Source: an uncultured Alphaproteobacteria bacterium
Lineage (GTDB): Bacteria > Pseudomonadota > Alphaproteobacteria > HIMB59 > GCA-002718135
Length of the DNA: 64,000 bases
Assembly (NCBI GenBank): GCA_902614375.1
Contig: CACMKZ010000007.1
Location: 22,334-86,333 of the forward strand
Direction: 5' to 3'
Below the pieces are notes generated by a model. It ran no database searches. It was given only the letters and a program-made list of their open reading frames with translations, and was not told where the DNA came from. The position numbers and the translations under genes were made by a program. Below are positions 45,722 to 54,579 of the stretch, one piece after another (the stretch's first letter is position 1; every line of letters starts with the position of its first letter).

Positions 45722-47543
45722 TTGTCGCTAAATTACTAACTAGATCCTCTTCCATTTTAATTAATTCAAACCATCTATTCTCTTTTGTATTGAGATCATT
45801 ATTAAGAACTTCCATTTTGGAAGTTATTTCTTGATAACGTTCAAAATTTTCCAAATATAGGTTTGTATCCTTCAATTCATTTTTAATATCTTCTAATTCT
45901 TGTTGAATATTTTTTATTTGGTTTGGTAATTGCTCTAATTCATATTGAAACTTATATGATAGTTTAGCTTTAGAATTCTTTACTTTGTTATTTTCTGAAT
46001 ATGATTTTTTTGTTTCTTTATTTTTAGCAACTTGTTGATTTTCAGATTTTAAAAAATCACTGTATCCACCAAAAAACAATGATACATTTCCATCCTCTTT
46101 GAAATGTAAAATTTTGTTAACAGTTTGATCTAAAAAATCTCGATCATGCGATACTATTAGCAATGTTCCATTATAATTTGATAACATTTCAGTTAACAGA
46201 TCTAGCGTTTCTAAATCTAGATCATTTGTTGGCTCATCTAATATAAGTCCAGTTTTGGGATTAGCTAAAACTTTTGCCAAAAGTAATCTATTTTGCTCTC
46301 CTCCTGATAATGTTTGTATCGTATGGTTAACATTTTTAGGATCAAACTGAAAATCTTTCACATAGCTACAGACATGCCTATCTCTTCCTTGAACTTTTAA
46401 ATAATCACCTCCAGAGGGTACTAAGATATCTTTAATAGATTTTCTACCATTAAGATCATTACGCATTTGATCAAAATAAGAAAATTCTAAATTTTTTTTC
46501 AGCTTGATTTTACCTTTAGAAATTTTTATTTCATTAAGGATGGTACGAAGAAAAGTTGATTTACCACTTCCATTATTCCCTAACAGACCAATACGATCAT
46601 TTTTTGAAATTTTAATGGATAAATTTTTAAAAACAAAATCACTTTGATTTGGATATTTCACAAAAACTTCTTGAAGTTCAGCAATGAATTTAGATTGATC
46701 GGTAGATTTTTTAGAAACTTGAGGTCTTAAAGATTTAATTGCACTTCTGTAAGATGCTTCATCCTTTTCTAATTGCGCTTTTAATTCTTTTGCTCTTTTT
46801 AATCTTTTTTCATTTCGCTTAACTCGGGCTTTTACACCTTTATTTGCCCACTCGAGTTCAATATTAACAAATTGCTTTCTATTTCTTAATTCTCTATATT
46901 CTTGATCGAGTAGCTCCTCTGACCATTTATCAAAATCCTTAAATCCTCTTGGGCTTACCCGTAATTTTCCTCTATCTATCCAAAAAACTTTATTAGTAAA
47001 ATTACTGAGAAAAGTTCTATCATGACTGACACATATAATTGTCTTATTTAAATTGCGTAAATAACTTTCTAGCCATTCGATGCATTGCAAATCTAAATGG
47101 TTGGTAGGCTCATCTAATAACAGAACATCTGAGTCTTTTAATAAAGATCGAATTAAATAAACTTTTCTTTTTTGACCTCCTGAAAGATCTTCAACATTAG
47201 CAAGTTTATCTAAATTGAGTTTATTGCAAAATATATCAACAAAATGTTTATTTTGTTCGTTAAGTAAATCTGAAAAATTCTCTTCAATAGTTTTGTTATT
47301 TAATTTTTCAAATTTTTGATTGAAATATCCAACTTTGAGATTTGGGTAATTCCATAATTCTCCAGCATCTAAATCTTGATCACCGTAAATAGTTTTCATT
47401 AAGGTAGTTTTTCCAACACCATTCTTACCAACAAGAGCAATCATATCACCCTTGTGTAAATTGAGGTTTAGATCTTGGAAAATAACTTTTTTGCCAAATT
47501 TGATTTCTACATCTCTTAGAGAAAATAATAAATCACTAGCCAC
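45708..47543 (-). CDS. uup: ABC-F family ATPase, Uup type
   Basis: A soluble, ribosome-associated or DNA-repair-linked twin ATPase of 611 residues with no membrane domain. The two Walker A sites are GKNGVGKTTL and GNNGSGKSTF, and the two signatures are LSGGQKRKVYL and LSGGEQNRLLL. A charged linker around residues 210-260 and a C-terminal coiled coil (about residues 530-605) place it in the Uup branch. It overlaps the convergent aldolase gene tail to tail. Confidence 0.88.
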   Translation of the reverse strand: MASDLLFSLRDVEIKFGKKVIFQDLNLNLHKGDMIALVGKNGVGKTTLMKTIYGDQDLDAGELWNYPNLKVGYFNQKFEKLNNKTIEENFSDLLNEQNKHFVDIFCNKLNLDKLANVEDLSGGQKRKVYLIRSLLKDSDVLLLDEPTNHLDLQCIEWLESYLRNLNKTIICVSHDRTFLSNFTNKVFWIDRGKLRVSPRGFKDFDKWSEELLDQEYRELRNRKQFVNIELEWANKGVKARVKRNEKRLKRAKELKAQLEKDEASYRSAIKSLRPQVSKKSTDQSKFIAELQEVFVKYPNQSDFVFKNLSIKISKNDRIGLLGNNGSGKSTFLRTILNEIKISKGKIKLKKNLEFSYFDQMRNDLNGRKSIKDILVPSGGDYLKVQGRDRHVCSYVKDFQFDPKNVNHTIQTLSGGEQNRLLLAKVLANPKTGLILDEPTNDLDLETLDLLTEMLSNYNGTLLIVSHDRDFLDQTVNKILHFKEDGNVSLFFGGYSDFLKSENQQVAKNKETKKSYSENNKVKNSKAKLSYKFQYELEQLPNQIKNIQQELEDIKNELKDTNLYLENFERYQEITSKMEVLNNDLNTKENRWFELIKMEEDLVSNLATINKR

Positions 47544-47554
47544 TAATTTAAGTC

Positions 47555-47671
47555 TTATATAATTTTGTAATAAACAACAATAAAATCAAGGATCATAAAT
47601 ATTATAAATAGTATTGCCACTCTAGTTAATGACCATTGACCTTTTGGAAAAATAAAATTTAAAAATTTCAT
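47555..47671 (-). CDS. Small membrane protein (38 residues, unknown)
   Basis: A frame from ATG at 47671 to TAA at 47555, beginning MKFLNFIFPKGQWSLTRVAI and ending VVYYKII. It has one hydrophobic segment (about residues 17-36) after a short basic, tryptophan-containing head. It starts 6 nt after the stop of the isomerase gene and ends 12 nt before the ABC-F start, filling the gap exactly. I do not recognise it. The tight fit makes it more believable than a chance frame. Confidence 0.5.
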   Translation of the reverse strand: MKFLNFIFPKGQWSLTRVAILFIIFMILDFIVVYYKII

Positions 47672-47677
47672 AATAAT

Positions 47678-48283
47678 TTACTCACTTTGTAACTTAATCC
47701 ATTTAATACAATCTTCAAGTCTATCATCTCCCCAAAATACTTCCTTACCATCGTATATAAATGTAGGACTTCCAAAAACTCCTTTTTTATAAGCATATTC
47801 AGTATTGCTTAAATATTTATCTTTTATTTCCTGATCGTTTGCTTTTTTTAAGGTCTCATCAGCATCTAAATTAAGCTCCTGAAAAATTTCATTTAAATTT
47901 GGCTGAGTAGCTGGTTCTTTACCTTGCTGAAACCATCTCTGATATGTTTTATAAACATAGTCAACACCCCAACCCTCATTCATTCCAAGAATGGCAATTT
48001 GATTTGCTAAATCAAATTCTTTTAATGGATAGGGAGCAGGAACCTTAGCTTCAAAACCGTAAAATTTTGCTCTTCTTTCTATATCTCTCCACATGTAATC
48101 TGATTTTATTTTTTTAGCTGGCGGCGTGAATGGAATATTATCCATATCCATCATAATTTTTCGAACACTGAAAGGATGCCAATTGAATTTGATATTTTCT
48201 TTTTTTGCTACATCATGCAATCTATTAACTGTTAAATAAGTATATGTACTACCAATAGAAAACCAAAAATTTATTTCTTTCAT
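47678..48283 (-). CDS. 2-hydroxychromene-2-carboxylate isomerase-like (DsbA/kappa-GST family)
   Basis: A 201-residue thioredoxin-fold protein with an all-helical insertion. The N-terminal FWFSIGSTYTYL motif has serine where DsbA has its first redox cysteine, as in kappa-class glutathione transferases and HCCA isomerases. The C-terminal GVFGSPTFIYDGKEVFWGDDRL is the family cis-proline region. It probably uses glutathione in isomerisation of an aromatic or other compound. A second glutathione-transferase-like gene lies 26 nt upstream. Confidence 0.87.
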   Translation of the reverse strand: MKEINFWFSIGSTYTYLTVNRLHDVAKKENIKFNWHPFSVRKIMMDMDNIPFTPPAKKIKSDYMWRDIERRAKFYGFEAKVPAPYPLKEFDLANQIAILGMNEGWGVDYVYKTYQRWFQQGKEPATQPNLNEIFQELNLDADETLKKANDQEIKDKYLSNTEYAYKKGVFGSPTFIYDGKEVFWGDDRLEDCIKWIKLQSE

Positions 48284-48309
48284 AAAGTATCCTTTTAAAC
48301 TATTTTTTT

Positions 48310-49167
48310 TTATTCGATAATTATTTCTTCAGGTGTTGTATCAGTATCAATTGCTGGATCCCAGGTAATACCATTCTTGCCTGAACCAAACTTAGCTCCT
48401 TTATTGGTAAAAGGTAATTTATATAATTCTGAATTTATATATTTTTGTAATTTAGGAAGTAGCCTAAAGTTATTAAAGAATTCAGAAATAAGCGGATAAC
48501 CAGCTAAATTAAAAACGTTATTATCTTCAGCACCTTCAACAAAATTGTAATATAAAAGAAAATTTTTATATAAATCTAAAGTATCAAATAAATTAAAATC
48601 AGGAGAAGAAATACTATTCCCAACAAGAAAATTTTTTGAAAGATTATTATCTTTTGAATTTAACCAGTGTTCAAATTTTTGAAGTTTTCCTGAATTCGAT
48701 TTTTCAAATGCAGAAATAAATACTTCTTTAGCCGCAAACAATTCCTCTTCTTTGTTAAGAAAATGTGTGTAAGCAAATTTTGTTACAACACTGCGAAGAT
48801 CAGCACTTTCTTGAAGCAATTGTTCACATTCTATTTGCTCTTTACTTGTTTGCCCAAACATTCCAAATTCTTTTCCTAAAAAAGTAAGACATGTGTTTGA
48901 ATGTGAAATTACATATTCCTCGTCATCTTTTAAGAATTGTAGATAAGGTAAGTTTATTAAACTATTTTTTTTCTTCAATTCAATTTTATCATTGTCATGC
49001 CAAGAACTGCCTTCATAAATTACTTCACCATTTTCTTCTTTGGGAAGTACTTTATAAATTTTAGCAACCAATGGTATTCCAGCATATATTATCATTTGCC
49101 TGGAAGCAGCCCCTAAGCCTTTTGTACTCCAATAACCCAATGTAACTTTGTTAATTTTTGATGACAT
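48310..49167 (-). CDS. Glutathione S-transferase-like protein
   Basis: A 285-residue protein with a thioredoxin-like N-terminus (TLGYWSTKGLGAASRQMIIYAG), the cis-proline region NLPYLQFLKDD and the glutathione-contact pair in ISHSNTCLTFLG. An all-helical second half has the typical N-capping SPDFNLFDTLD. It resembles mu/sigma-class transferases but has a 35-residue C-terminal extension. The substrate is unknown. It is in line with the isomerase gene on the minus strand. Confidence 0.75.
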   Translation of the reverse strand: MSSKINKVTLGYWSTKGLGAASRQMIIYAGIPLVAKIYKVLPKEENGEVIYEGSSWHDNDKIELKKKNSLINLPYLQFLKDDEEYVISHSNTCLTFLGKEFGMFGQTSKEQIECEQLLQESADLRSVVTKFAYTHFLNKEEELFAAKEVFISAFEKSNSGKLQKFEHWLNSKDNNLSKNFLVGNSISSPDFNLFDTLDLYKNFLLYYNFVEGAEDNNVFNLAGYPLISEFFNNFRLLPKLQKYINSELYKLPFTNKGAKFGSGKNGITWDPAIDTDTTPEEIIIE

Positions 49168-49304
49168 ATTTAGAAATCTTTATTCTAATAAATAATTGTC
49201 TTAAACTTAAATCAATTAATTCACAAACAGTTAAATTTTAATATTTTAATAAATTATTAACATTTTTATTATATTTTTTTTTAGAAGTATGAAAGGAGGC
49301 AATT

Positions 49305-49937
49305 ATGTTACTTCAATGGAAAATTAGAACTAATCATTCAAATGCAATAGATATTTTTGATAAAGTTTCTGGTATGCATAAAGAAAATGGTGCAGAATTT
49401 ACAACTCTAGGTGTTTTAACGGGTGCAGATAATGGATCCTTCGCAATAAGTGTAAATTTTAAAAATTATGAATCTTATGGATTAATGGATGATGCATGGA
49501 ACAATTCAAATGGAAAATGGGACCAATTAATTGAACCTAATTTAGGATCAAATACGCAACTTATTGAAACTATGTATATGAGAAAAATTGTTGGAAATAT
49601 TGATGGTCCAAATGATAAGTTATCAGTTTGGTCTATTTGGCTTTTTGAATGTGATGATCAACAAGCAGTTATTGATAGTTTTGAGATTGATTGGAAACAT
49701 TATAACAGCAATGGATGCACTGGCTTAAATATCATGTCCACTTCAGGAGCTGATTATCCAAGACCTAACCAGTACGTATTTGCAGCTAGATTTGATTCAA
49801 TGACTCAACTTGGCAAACACTTTGATAAAACAATGGAAAATAGTAATTATTGGAATGAAATAAAAGATTATCATTCAAAAATAAAAATTATTAAAAATTA
49901 CAACCTAAGAATGCTTAAGAGACAAATAAACAATTAA
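49305..49937 (+). CDS. Unknown protein, tandem ferredoxin-like repeats, paralogue A
   Basis: A 210-residue cytoplasmic protein, not recognised. Two halves seem to repeat one pattern, a glycine/serine turn then an aromatic strand and a YG or GK helix: NGSFAISVNFKNYESYGLMDD in the first half and NQYVFAARFDSMTQLGKHFD in the second. This looks like two dimeric alpha/beta (ABM-like) barrels in one chain. A very strong AAAGGAGG site sits 6 nt before the ATG, unusual in this window, and suggests high expression. The next gene is a paralogue 10 nt away. Confidence 0.8.
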   Translation: MLLQWKIRTNHSNAIDIFDKVSGMHKENGAEFTTLGVLTGADNGSFAISVNFKNYESYGLMDDAWNNSNGKWDQLIEPNLGSNTQLIETMYMRKIVGNIDGPNDKLSVWSIWLFECDDQQAVIDSFEIDWKHYNSNGCTGLNIMSTSGADYPRPNQYVFAARFDSMTQLGKHFDKTMENSNYWNEIKDYHSKIKIIKNYNLRMLKRQINN

Positions 49938-49947
49938 AGGAGATAAA

Positions 49948-50568
49948 ATGGTAATTGGACAATGGACTTATAAGTTAGCTGGTAATATTCAAAAAGCAAT
50001 TGATGGTTATAAAATAATTGAAAAACATTTTAGTAATCATGGAGCAATTGGGTCAGCATTAGTCTCAAGTCATGGGACAGATACGGGAACATTTAGTACA
50101 ATGATTGGTTATGAAAACTATGAACAGTTTGGATTAATTGATGACAAGATAAGTCAGGATGAAAACTTTAATAAAGAAATGAATCCTTATTTTGAGTTGA
50201 CTTCATGGGAAAAAATGAATTTTGCTGAACCAATGATGCATAAAATGGATCCTGATCCTGGAGTAAAAAATTGTTTTGCAGCTTGGACATTTCATCATAA
50301 AAATATTGATATGATAATGAAAAAATCAGAGATATTTTTTAAGTTATGGATGGATGCTGGAGCAAATGGCTGTAGTGTTGGAAGATACAATGGCCATGAT
50401 AGTGGATACTATTCTTTTGCTTCACGTTTCCAAAGTATGACAGATTATGGAAAAGCCCAGGATAAACTTAATTCTGAAAATGTTTGGGCAGATCATACAG
50501 ATTTTACTGATGATGTAACGTGGAAAAGCTTTAACTTAGTTAGAGTTATAGAAACTAATTGGGATTAA
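49948..50568 (+). CDS. Unknown protein, tandem ferredoxin-like repeats, paralogue B
   Basis: A 206-residue paralogue of the preceding protein, sharing the same landmarks (TGTFSTMIGYENYEQFGLIDD and SGYYSFASRFQSMTDYGKAQD) and the NGC pattern in the second half (GANGCSVG; NSNGCTGLN in paralogue A). An AAAGGAG site precedes the ATG. The pair forms a two-gene operon ended by a 12-bp hairpin. They may form a hetero-oligomer. I cannot assign a function. Confidence 0.8.
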   Translation: MVIGQWTYKLAGNIQKAIDGYKIIEKHFSNHGAIGSALVSSHGTDTGTFSTMIGYENYEQFGLIDDKISQDENFNKEMNPYFELTSWEKMNFAEPMMHKMDPDPGVKNCFAAWTFHHKNIDMIMKKSEIFFKLWMDAGANGCSVGRYNGHDSGYYSFASRFQSMTDYGKAQDKLNSENVWADHTDFTDDVTWKSFNLVRVIETNWD

Positions 50569-50603
50569 TAATTTAATATAGGATTATTCATATTCTTAAA
50601 TAA

Positions 50604-50640
50604 AATTAGCGGATTTGAATCCGCTAATTACATTTCTTTT
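50604..50640 (+). terminator. Hairpin terminator after the paralogue pair
   Basis: A perfect 12-bp stem, AATTAGCGGATT (50604-50615) with AATCCGCTAATT (50618-50629), has a tight loop and is followed by the T-rich ACATTTCTTTT. The T-run is interrupted, so termination may be partial. Confidence 0.7.
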
Positions 50641-50673
50641 CATTAAAAAATTTTGTGATATTACATAGATTGA

Positions 50674-50748
50674 GCTGATATAGTATAATGGTTATTACAG
50701 GCCGTTGGTAACGGTCAGACCCAAGTTCGATTCTCGGTATCAGCACCA
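50674..50748 (+). tRNA. tRNA-Thr (GGT), atypical arms
   Basis: Acceptor GCTGATA/TATCAGC is perfect, the anticodon loop TTGGTAA gives anticodon GGT, the T loop is TTCGATT and CCA is encoded. The D stem (GTAT/TTAC) has one mismatch, and the T stem (CCAAG/CTCGG) has an A-C mismatch. It is the only tRNA in the window on the plus strand. The start codon of the next gene is only 6 nt beyond CCA. Confidence 0.9.
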
Positions 50749-50754
50749 CTCTTG

Positions 50755-51141
50755 ATGAAATATATATTTATAATATTAGTTTTATTTATAAATTTTGAAA
50801 TAATGGCTAAGCAAATATCAGAACTCAATTGGAAAAAAAGATTGCTCGTTATATCTTATCAAAATGAAGATGATCTAGTATTTATTCAAACTACAAAGTT
50901 TATTTCCGATAATACATGTCAGATTGTTGATAGAAATTTGGAAATAATTTTTTTTGAAAATTTTAAAAACAAACAATACACAACACCGGATTTCATTGAA
51001 GATAAATATGGTATCTGGCTAATTGGTTATGATGGCAATATAAAAGATTATACGGAAGATGATAAAATATATCTAGGTTTGTTAGATCTTATAGATTCGA
51101 TGCCAATGAGAAAAAATGAAATGATTAATGATAAATGTTAG
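50755..51141 (+). CDS. DUF4174 family protein
   Basis: A 128-residue protein with a signal-like hydrophobic N-terminus (residues 1-18). The family core is visible: SELNWKKRLLVISYQ, then YGIWLIGYDGNIK and the C-terminal IDSMPMRKNEM. The fold is probably thioredoxin-like, exported to the periplasm; the function is unknown. The ATG lies 6 nt after the tRNA-Thr CCA end, so the message must be made as a tRNA-mRNA precursor or have almost no leader. There is no ribosome binding site. Confidence 0.85.
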   Translation: MKYIFIILVLFINFEIMAKQISELNWKKRLLVISYQNEDDLVFIQTTKFISDNTCQIVDRNLEIIFFENFKNKQYTTPDFIEDKYGIWLIGYDGNIKDYTEDDKIYLGLLDLIDSMPMRKNEMINDKC

Positions 51142-51151
51142 ATATCTAATA

Positions 51152-52309
51152 TTAAATATTTTCATAAATATTTTTTTCAATTTCATTATAGGCTCTCAAA
51201 GATACTTCATTCATATACGGCAACATTTGCATAAATATTGCGCATCCTATTTGGTTTTCAAAATCAATCCAAAAAAAACTATTAAAGATGCCTGTCCAGA
51301 AAATACTCCCTATTGGTCTCCCTTCAAGTGTTTTATTATTATTTATCATAAAACCATATCCAAATTTTTTTTCAATGTTATCATCGTAATCTAAGGAAGC
51401 TGAAAATTCTTGATCAACTGAAGGCATCCTTTTTACTTCAAGATCTCCTATTTGATTAGTTTTCATCATATTAATAGACTCTTGAGATAATATGTCATTT
51501 TTTTCACTCAAAAATATACGCATAAATTTTGCATAATCGTGTGCATTAGAAAACAAACCACCCCCTCCAGCATGAAATAATCTATTAATTTTTTCCTCTT
51601 GATAGAAAGTAATATCTTTATTAAGCATTAATTTATTGTCTATATAATCATAAACATAAGCCAAATTTTCAAATTTATTTTCTTCCAAATGAAAAGTAGT
51701 ATTTTTCATTCCAATTTTATCAAATAAATTTTCTTTCATATAATCATTTAATTTTTGATTAGATAATTTTTCAATTACATGTCCAAGTAGATCAATGCCA
51801 ATTCCATAATTCCATCTTGTACCTGGCTCAAATAAAATAGGAGCATCAAGAAAATCTCCTCCATCATCTTTTAAATCTTGCAATAATTGATTATCAACTA
51901 AATATTTAATTTCAGAATTAAGAAATTGATAACCATATCCAGAAGTATGAGTTAATAGATGCTTAATTTTAATTTTTGATTTAGGTTTTATATACTGAAC
52001 ATTATTATCAACAATTTCAATAATTTTTACATCAGCGAAGCGTCTATCTATATCCTCAAGGTTGGTTTCTAAACTTATTAAGTTTTTTTCTATTAGTTGA
52101 AAAATACATAATGAGGTAATTGGTTTCGTCATTGATGCTATTCTTAATATTGAGTTTTCATTAAAAGATGTCATTTTTTTTAAATGAGTATGGCCATGGT
52201 ATTGTTCGAAAATATTTTTGTCTTTATTTGTTATTATTACTGATAAACAAGGAATCTTATTATTATCAAAGATATTTTTAATTTTGGCACTTAGTATTTT
52301 TAAATCCAT
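51152..52309 (-). CDS. Beta-lactamase-like serine hydrolase (class C fold)
   Basis: A 385-residue protein of the penicillin-binding/esterase EstB type. The catalytic SxxK is in IASMTKPITS, the tyrosine motif in WNYGIGIDLLGHV, and the third motif in FHAGGGGLFS. No signal peptide is evident, so it is probably cytoplasmic. The family includes esterases, D-aminopeptidases and transesterases, so the true substrate is open. It converges on the DUF4174 gene with a 10-nt gap. Confidence 0.87.
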   Translation of the reverse strand: MDLKILSAKIKNIFDNNKIPCLSVIITNKDKNIFEQYHGHTHLKKMTSFNENSILRIASMTKPITSLCIFQLIEKNLISLETNLEDIDRRFADVKIIEIVDNNVQYIKPKSKIKIKHLLTHTSGYGYQFLNSEIKYLVDNQLLQDLKDDGGDFLDAPILFEPGTRWNYGIGIDLLGHVIEKLSNQKLNDYMKENLFDKIGMKNTTFHLEENKFENLAYVYDYIDNKLMLNKDITFYQEEKINRLFHAGGGGLFSNAHDYAKFMRIFLSEKNDILSQESINMMKTNQIGDLEVKRMPSVDQEFSASLDYDDNIEKKFGYGFMINNNKTLEGRPIGSIFWTGIFNSFFWIDFENQIGCAIFMQMLPYMNEVSLRAYNEIEKNIYENI

Positions 52310-52350
52310 ACGTTCAAAAAAAATTTAATAAATAATCTAATATAATAATA

Positions 52351-52749
52351 TTACATTTTTTTAAAATTATTTATTATCAATAATAAATTTAGAAGAGTAA
52401 TTACCGAAAATAAAAATGCATTTATACTAATTGTTTGTAAGTTGGTTTCTCCTGGGTTGTTTGTAATAACATATCTCCAGAAATTAATTGATACTAAAAA
52501 CTGTAATACGAAAATACAATAAATAAGAGGTGATTGTTTATCAATTCCTCTAAAAATAATCGTTATTAGAGCTATTACAAAAGATAAAAAAATTATACCA
52601 ATTATCTCAGATAATCCTGCAACTGCATGATTAAAGAAACCTAAATTATTTAAAGCAAATTCATCAGTGAATACAAGAAGTTGGATTGAATAGTATGAAA
52701 AAAAAATAATATTAATGATGATAATGAAAAGATCTATTTTTTTGATCAT
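52351..52749 (-). CDS. Four-helix membrane protein of unknown function
   Basis: A 132-residue protein with four hydrophobic segments, around residues 9-28, 45-68, 75-97 and 108-130. Short loops carry few charges. I do not recognise a specific motif; small integral proteins of this shape are common. It may be co-transcribed with the serine hydrolase, whose start lies 42 nt downstream. Confidence 0.7.
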   Translation of the reverse strand: MIKKIDLFIIIINIIFFSYYSIQLLVFTDEFALNNLGFFNHAVAGLSEIIGIIFLSFVIALITIIFRGIDKQSPLIYCIFVLQFLVSINFWRYVITNNPGETNLQTISINAFLFSVITLLNLLLIINNFKKM

Positions 52750-52784
52750 AACTGTGTATCATAGATGATAATAAAAAAATCAAT

Positions 52785-53441
52785 ATGGAAATTACATTAT
52801 ACTATTTTAAAATACCTTTTTGGAGAGCAGAAGTAACAAGATTAACTCTATTTATAGGCGATATTCCTTTCAAAGATTATCGAGTAGAAGGAAAAGAAAT
52901 AGATAACTTAAAAGAAACGGGATTATTGCCGAATAAACAAATAGCTCCTTTTAAACAATTGCCAGTATTAGATGTTGATGGAAAAATAATTGCCCAAACA
53001 GGAGCAATTGCCAGATTTTGTGGAAAGTTATCAGGTTTATATCCAAAAAATAATGATTTTGAAGCAGCACAAATTGATCAAATAATTGATGCAGCACAAG
53101 ACATTAACTATCTGGTAACTCTGTCTGGCAGAGATAAAGAAAGGGAACGATTAGAATTAGCGAGAAAAATATTAGCAACAAAACATTTACCAAAATGGTT
53201 TCAATTTCTTGAAAATTTACTTTTAGAAAATAAAGATTCTAATTTCTTTGTTGGTAACAAAATTTCTATTGCTGATTTAGCAATTTGGAGATTACTTGGA
53301 TGGTTAAGTTCGGGGCTTTTAGATGGTGTTCCAGCTAACATATTAGAACCCTATGAGAAATTAAATGAATTGAGAGAAGAAGTATATAAGCATCCAAAAG
53401 TTAATGAATGGATGCTTAAAACGTATGGAAAAATAATTTAA
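52785..53441 (+). CDS. Glutathione S-transferase
   Basis: A 218-residue cytosolic transferase. The N-terminal thioredoxin fold starts ITLYYFKIPFWRAEVTRL, with the cis-proline segment FKQLPVLDVDGK and glutathione-binding AQTGAIARF. The helical domain has the capping motif ISIADLAIWRLL. It resembles sigma-class enzymes. It adds to a local group of glutathione-linked genes (two more near 48 kb). Confidence 0.9.
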   Translation: MEITLYYFKIPFWRAEVTRLTLFIGDIPFKDYRVEGKEIDNLKETGLLPNKQIAPFKQLPVLDVDGKIIAQTGAIARFCGKLSGLYPKNNDFEAAQIDQIIDAAQDINYLVTLSGRDKERERLELARKILATKHLPKWFQFLENLLLENKDSNFFVGNKISIADLAIWRLLGWLSSGLLDGVPANILEPYEKLNELREEVYKHPKVNEWMLKTYGKII

Positions 53442-53449
53442 AGTAATTC

Positions 53450-53770
53450 TTAAGTTTTTTTATAAGTTACAGAGGCTTCTCCTGCTTTTTTTACAGTGCT
53501 AACCATATCAAATTTGGTATCTAAAATGATTAATTCATTTAACATTCCTGATTGTAAAGCTGTAACCTTCATGGCAAGCATTGATTCATAATCACCTTCT
53601 GCTGTAGCAATCATGTCAAAGTCACCTCTTACAAATTCTAAACTATGTAATTTACCTCCAGCTTTTTCAGCAGCACTTCCAACAATCGCTACTCTATCTT
53701 GATCTGGATTACTCATATAACCTTTAACATATTCTGAACTTAATTTTCCGATTAAATAAAATTTATTCAT
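53450..53770 (-). CDS. GYD domain protein
   Basis: A 106-residue cytoplasmic protein with the ferredoxin-like GYD fold: KFYLIGKLSSEYVKGYMSNP, GGKLHSLEFVRGDFDMIATAEG, then a C-terminal helix and strand. The name-giving motif reads RGDFD here. The function is unknown. It is tail to tail with the glutathione transferase gene. Confidence 0.83.
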   Translation of the reverse strand: MNKFYLIGKLSSEYVKGYMSNPDQDRVAIVGSAAEKAGGKLHSLEFVRGDFDMIATAEGDYESMLAMKVTALQSGMLNELIILDTKFDMVSTVKKAGEASVTYKKT

Positions 53771-53844
53771 ATTACTCCTTTCAATTTGATGTTATTGATT
53801 ACTAAAAATAATAAGTGAAGTTAAAATAAAAAAATTAATAAATT

Positions 53845-54579
53845 ATGACAGCTTTAAGCGTAAATGTGAATAAATTTGCTTTAGTGAGAAATGCAAGAGG
53901 TGCTGACTTGCCAAACTTGATTGATATTAGTAATAAATGTTTAAACTTTGGTGCTGATGGAATTACAGTACACCCTCGCCCTGATGAAAGACATGCAAAA
54001 TTTTCTGACCTAGAGCCATTAAAAAATTTATTGGCAAAATTTGAAAATAAAGAGTTCAATATTGAAGGATATCCATCAGATTTTTTTGTTAAAAAAGTAA
54101 TAGAGGTTAAACCAGATCAAGTCACGTTAGTGCCAGATCCACCTGGTGCATTAACCTCTTCATTTGGTTGGGATTGTCATGAAAATAAAGAATTTCTTCG
54201 AGATATTGTTAGTGAATTTAAAAAAAATAAAATTCGTGTTTCAATTTTTATAAATCCATCGATTAAAACACTTGAAAATTTAGAAGTTATACAAACTGAT
54301 AGAGTTGAACTTTATACATACGATTATGCTCATAATTTTGTAGAGAATAAAGATACTGCCATAAAATCCTATAAAGATGTATCAACATATTTAAAAAAAG
54401 AATTTCCTGAAATTAAATTAAATGCAGGCCATGATTTAAATTTGGAAAATTTAAAATTTTTCTTAGAAAATATTAATGATATCGAAGAAGTGTCAATAGG
54501 TCATGCTCTGATCTGTGATACCTTTGAATTTGGTTTAGAAAAAACAATAAAAAAATATTTATCTCTAACAAAAAATTAA
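53845..54579 (+). CDS. pdxJ: Pyridoxine 5'-phosphate synthase
   Basis: Closes the pyridine ring of vitamin B6 from deoxyxylulose 5-phosphate and aminoacetone phosphate. The TIM-barrel motifs are LSVNVNKFALVRNARG, GADGITVHPRPDERH, NIEGYPSDFF and NAGHDLNLENL. The length is 244 residues. The sequence is of the branch with HPRPDERH in place of the enterobacterial HLREDRRHI. The LysE-type gene follows with no gap. Confidence 0.94.
   Translation: MTALSVNVNKFALVRNARGADLPNLIDISNKCLNFGADGITVHPRPDERHAKFSDLEPLKNLLAKFENKEFNIEGYPSDFFVKKVIEVKPDQVTLVPDPPGALTSSFGWDCHENKEFLRDIVSEFKKNKIRVSIFINPSIKTLENLEVIQTDRVELYTYDYAHNFVENKDTAIKSYKDVSTYLKKEFPEIKLNAGHDLNLENLKFFLENINDIEEVSIGHALICDTFEFGLEKTIKKYLSLTKN

Noticed and set aside
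51128..51394. 88-codon plus-strand frame after the DUF4174 gene
   Set aside because: Runs antisense to the serine hydrolase C-terminus and starts inside the DUF4174 gene; no recognisable domain.
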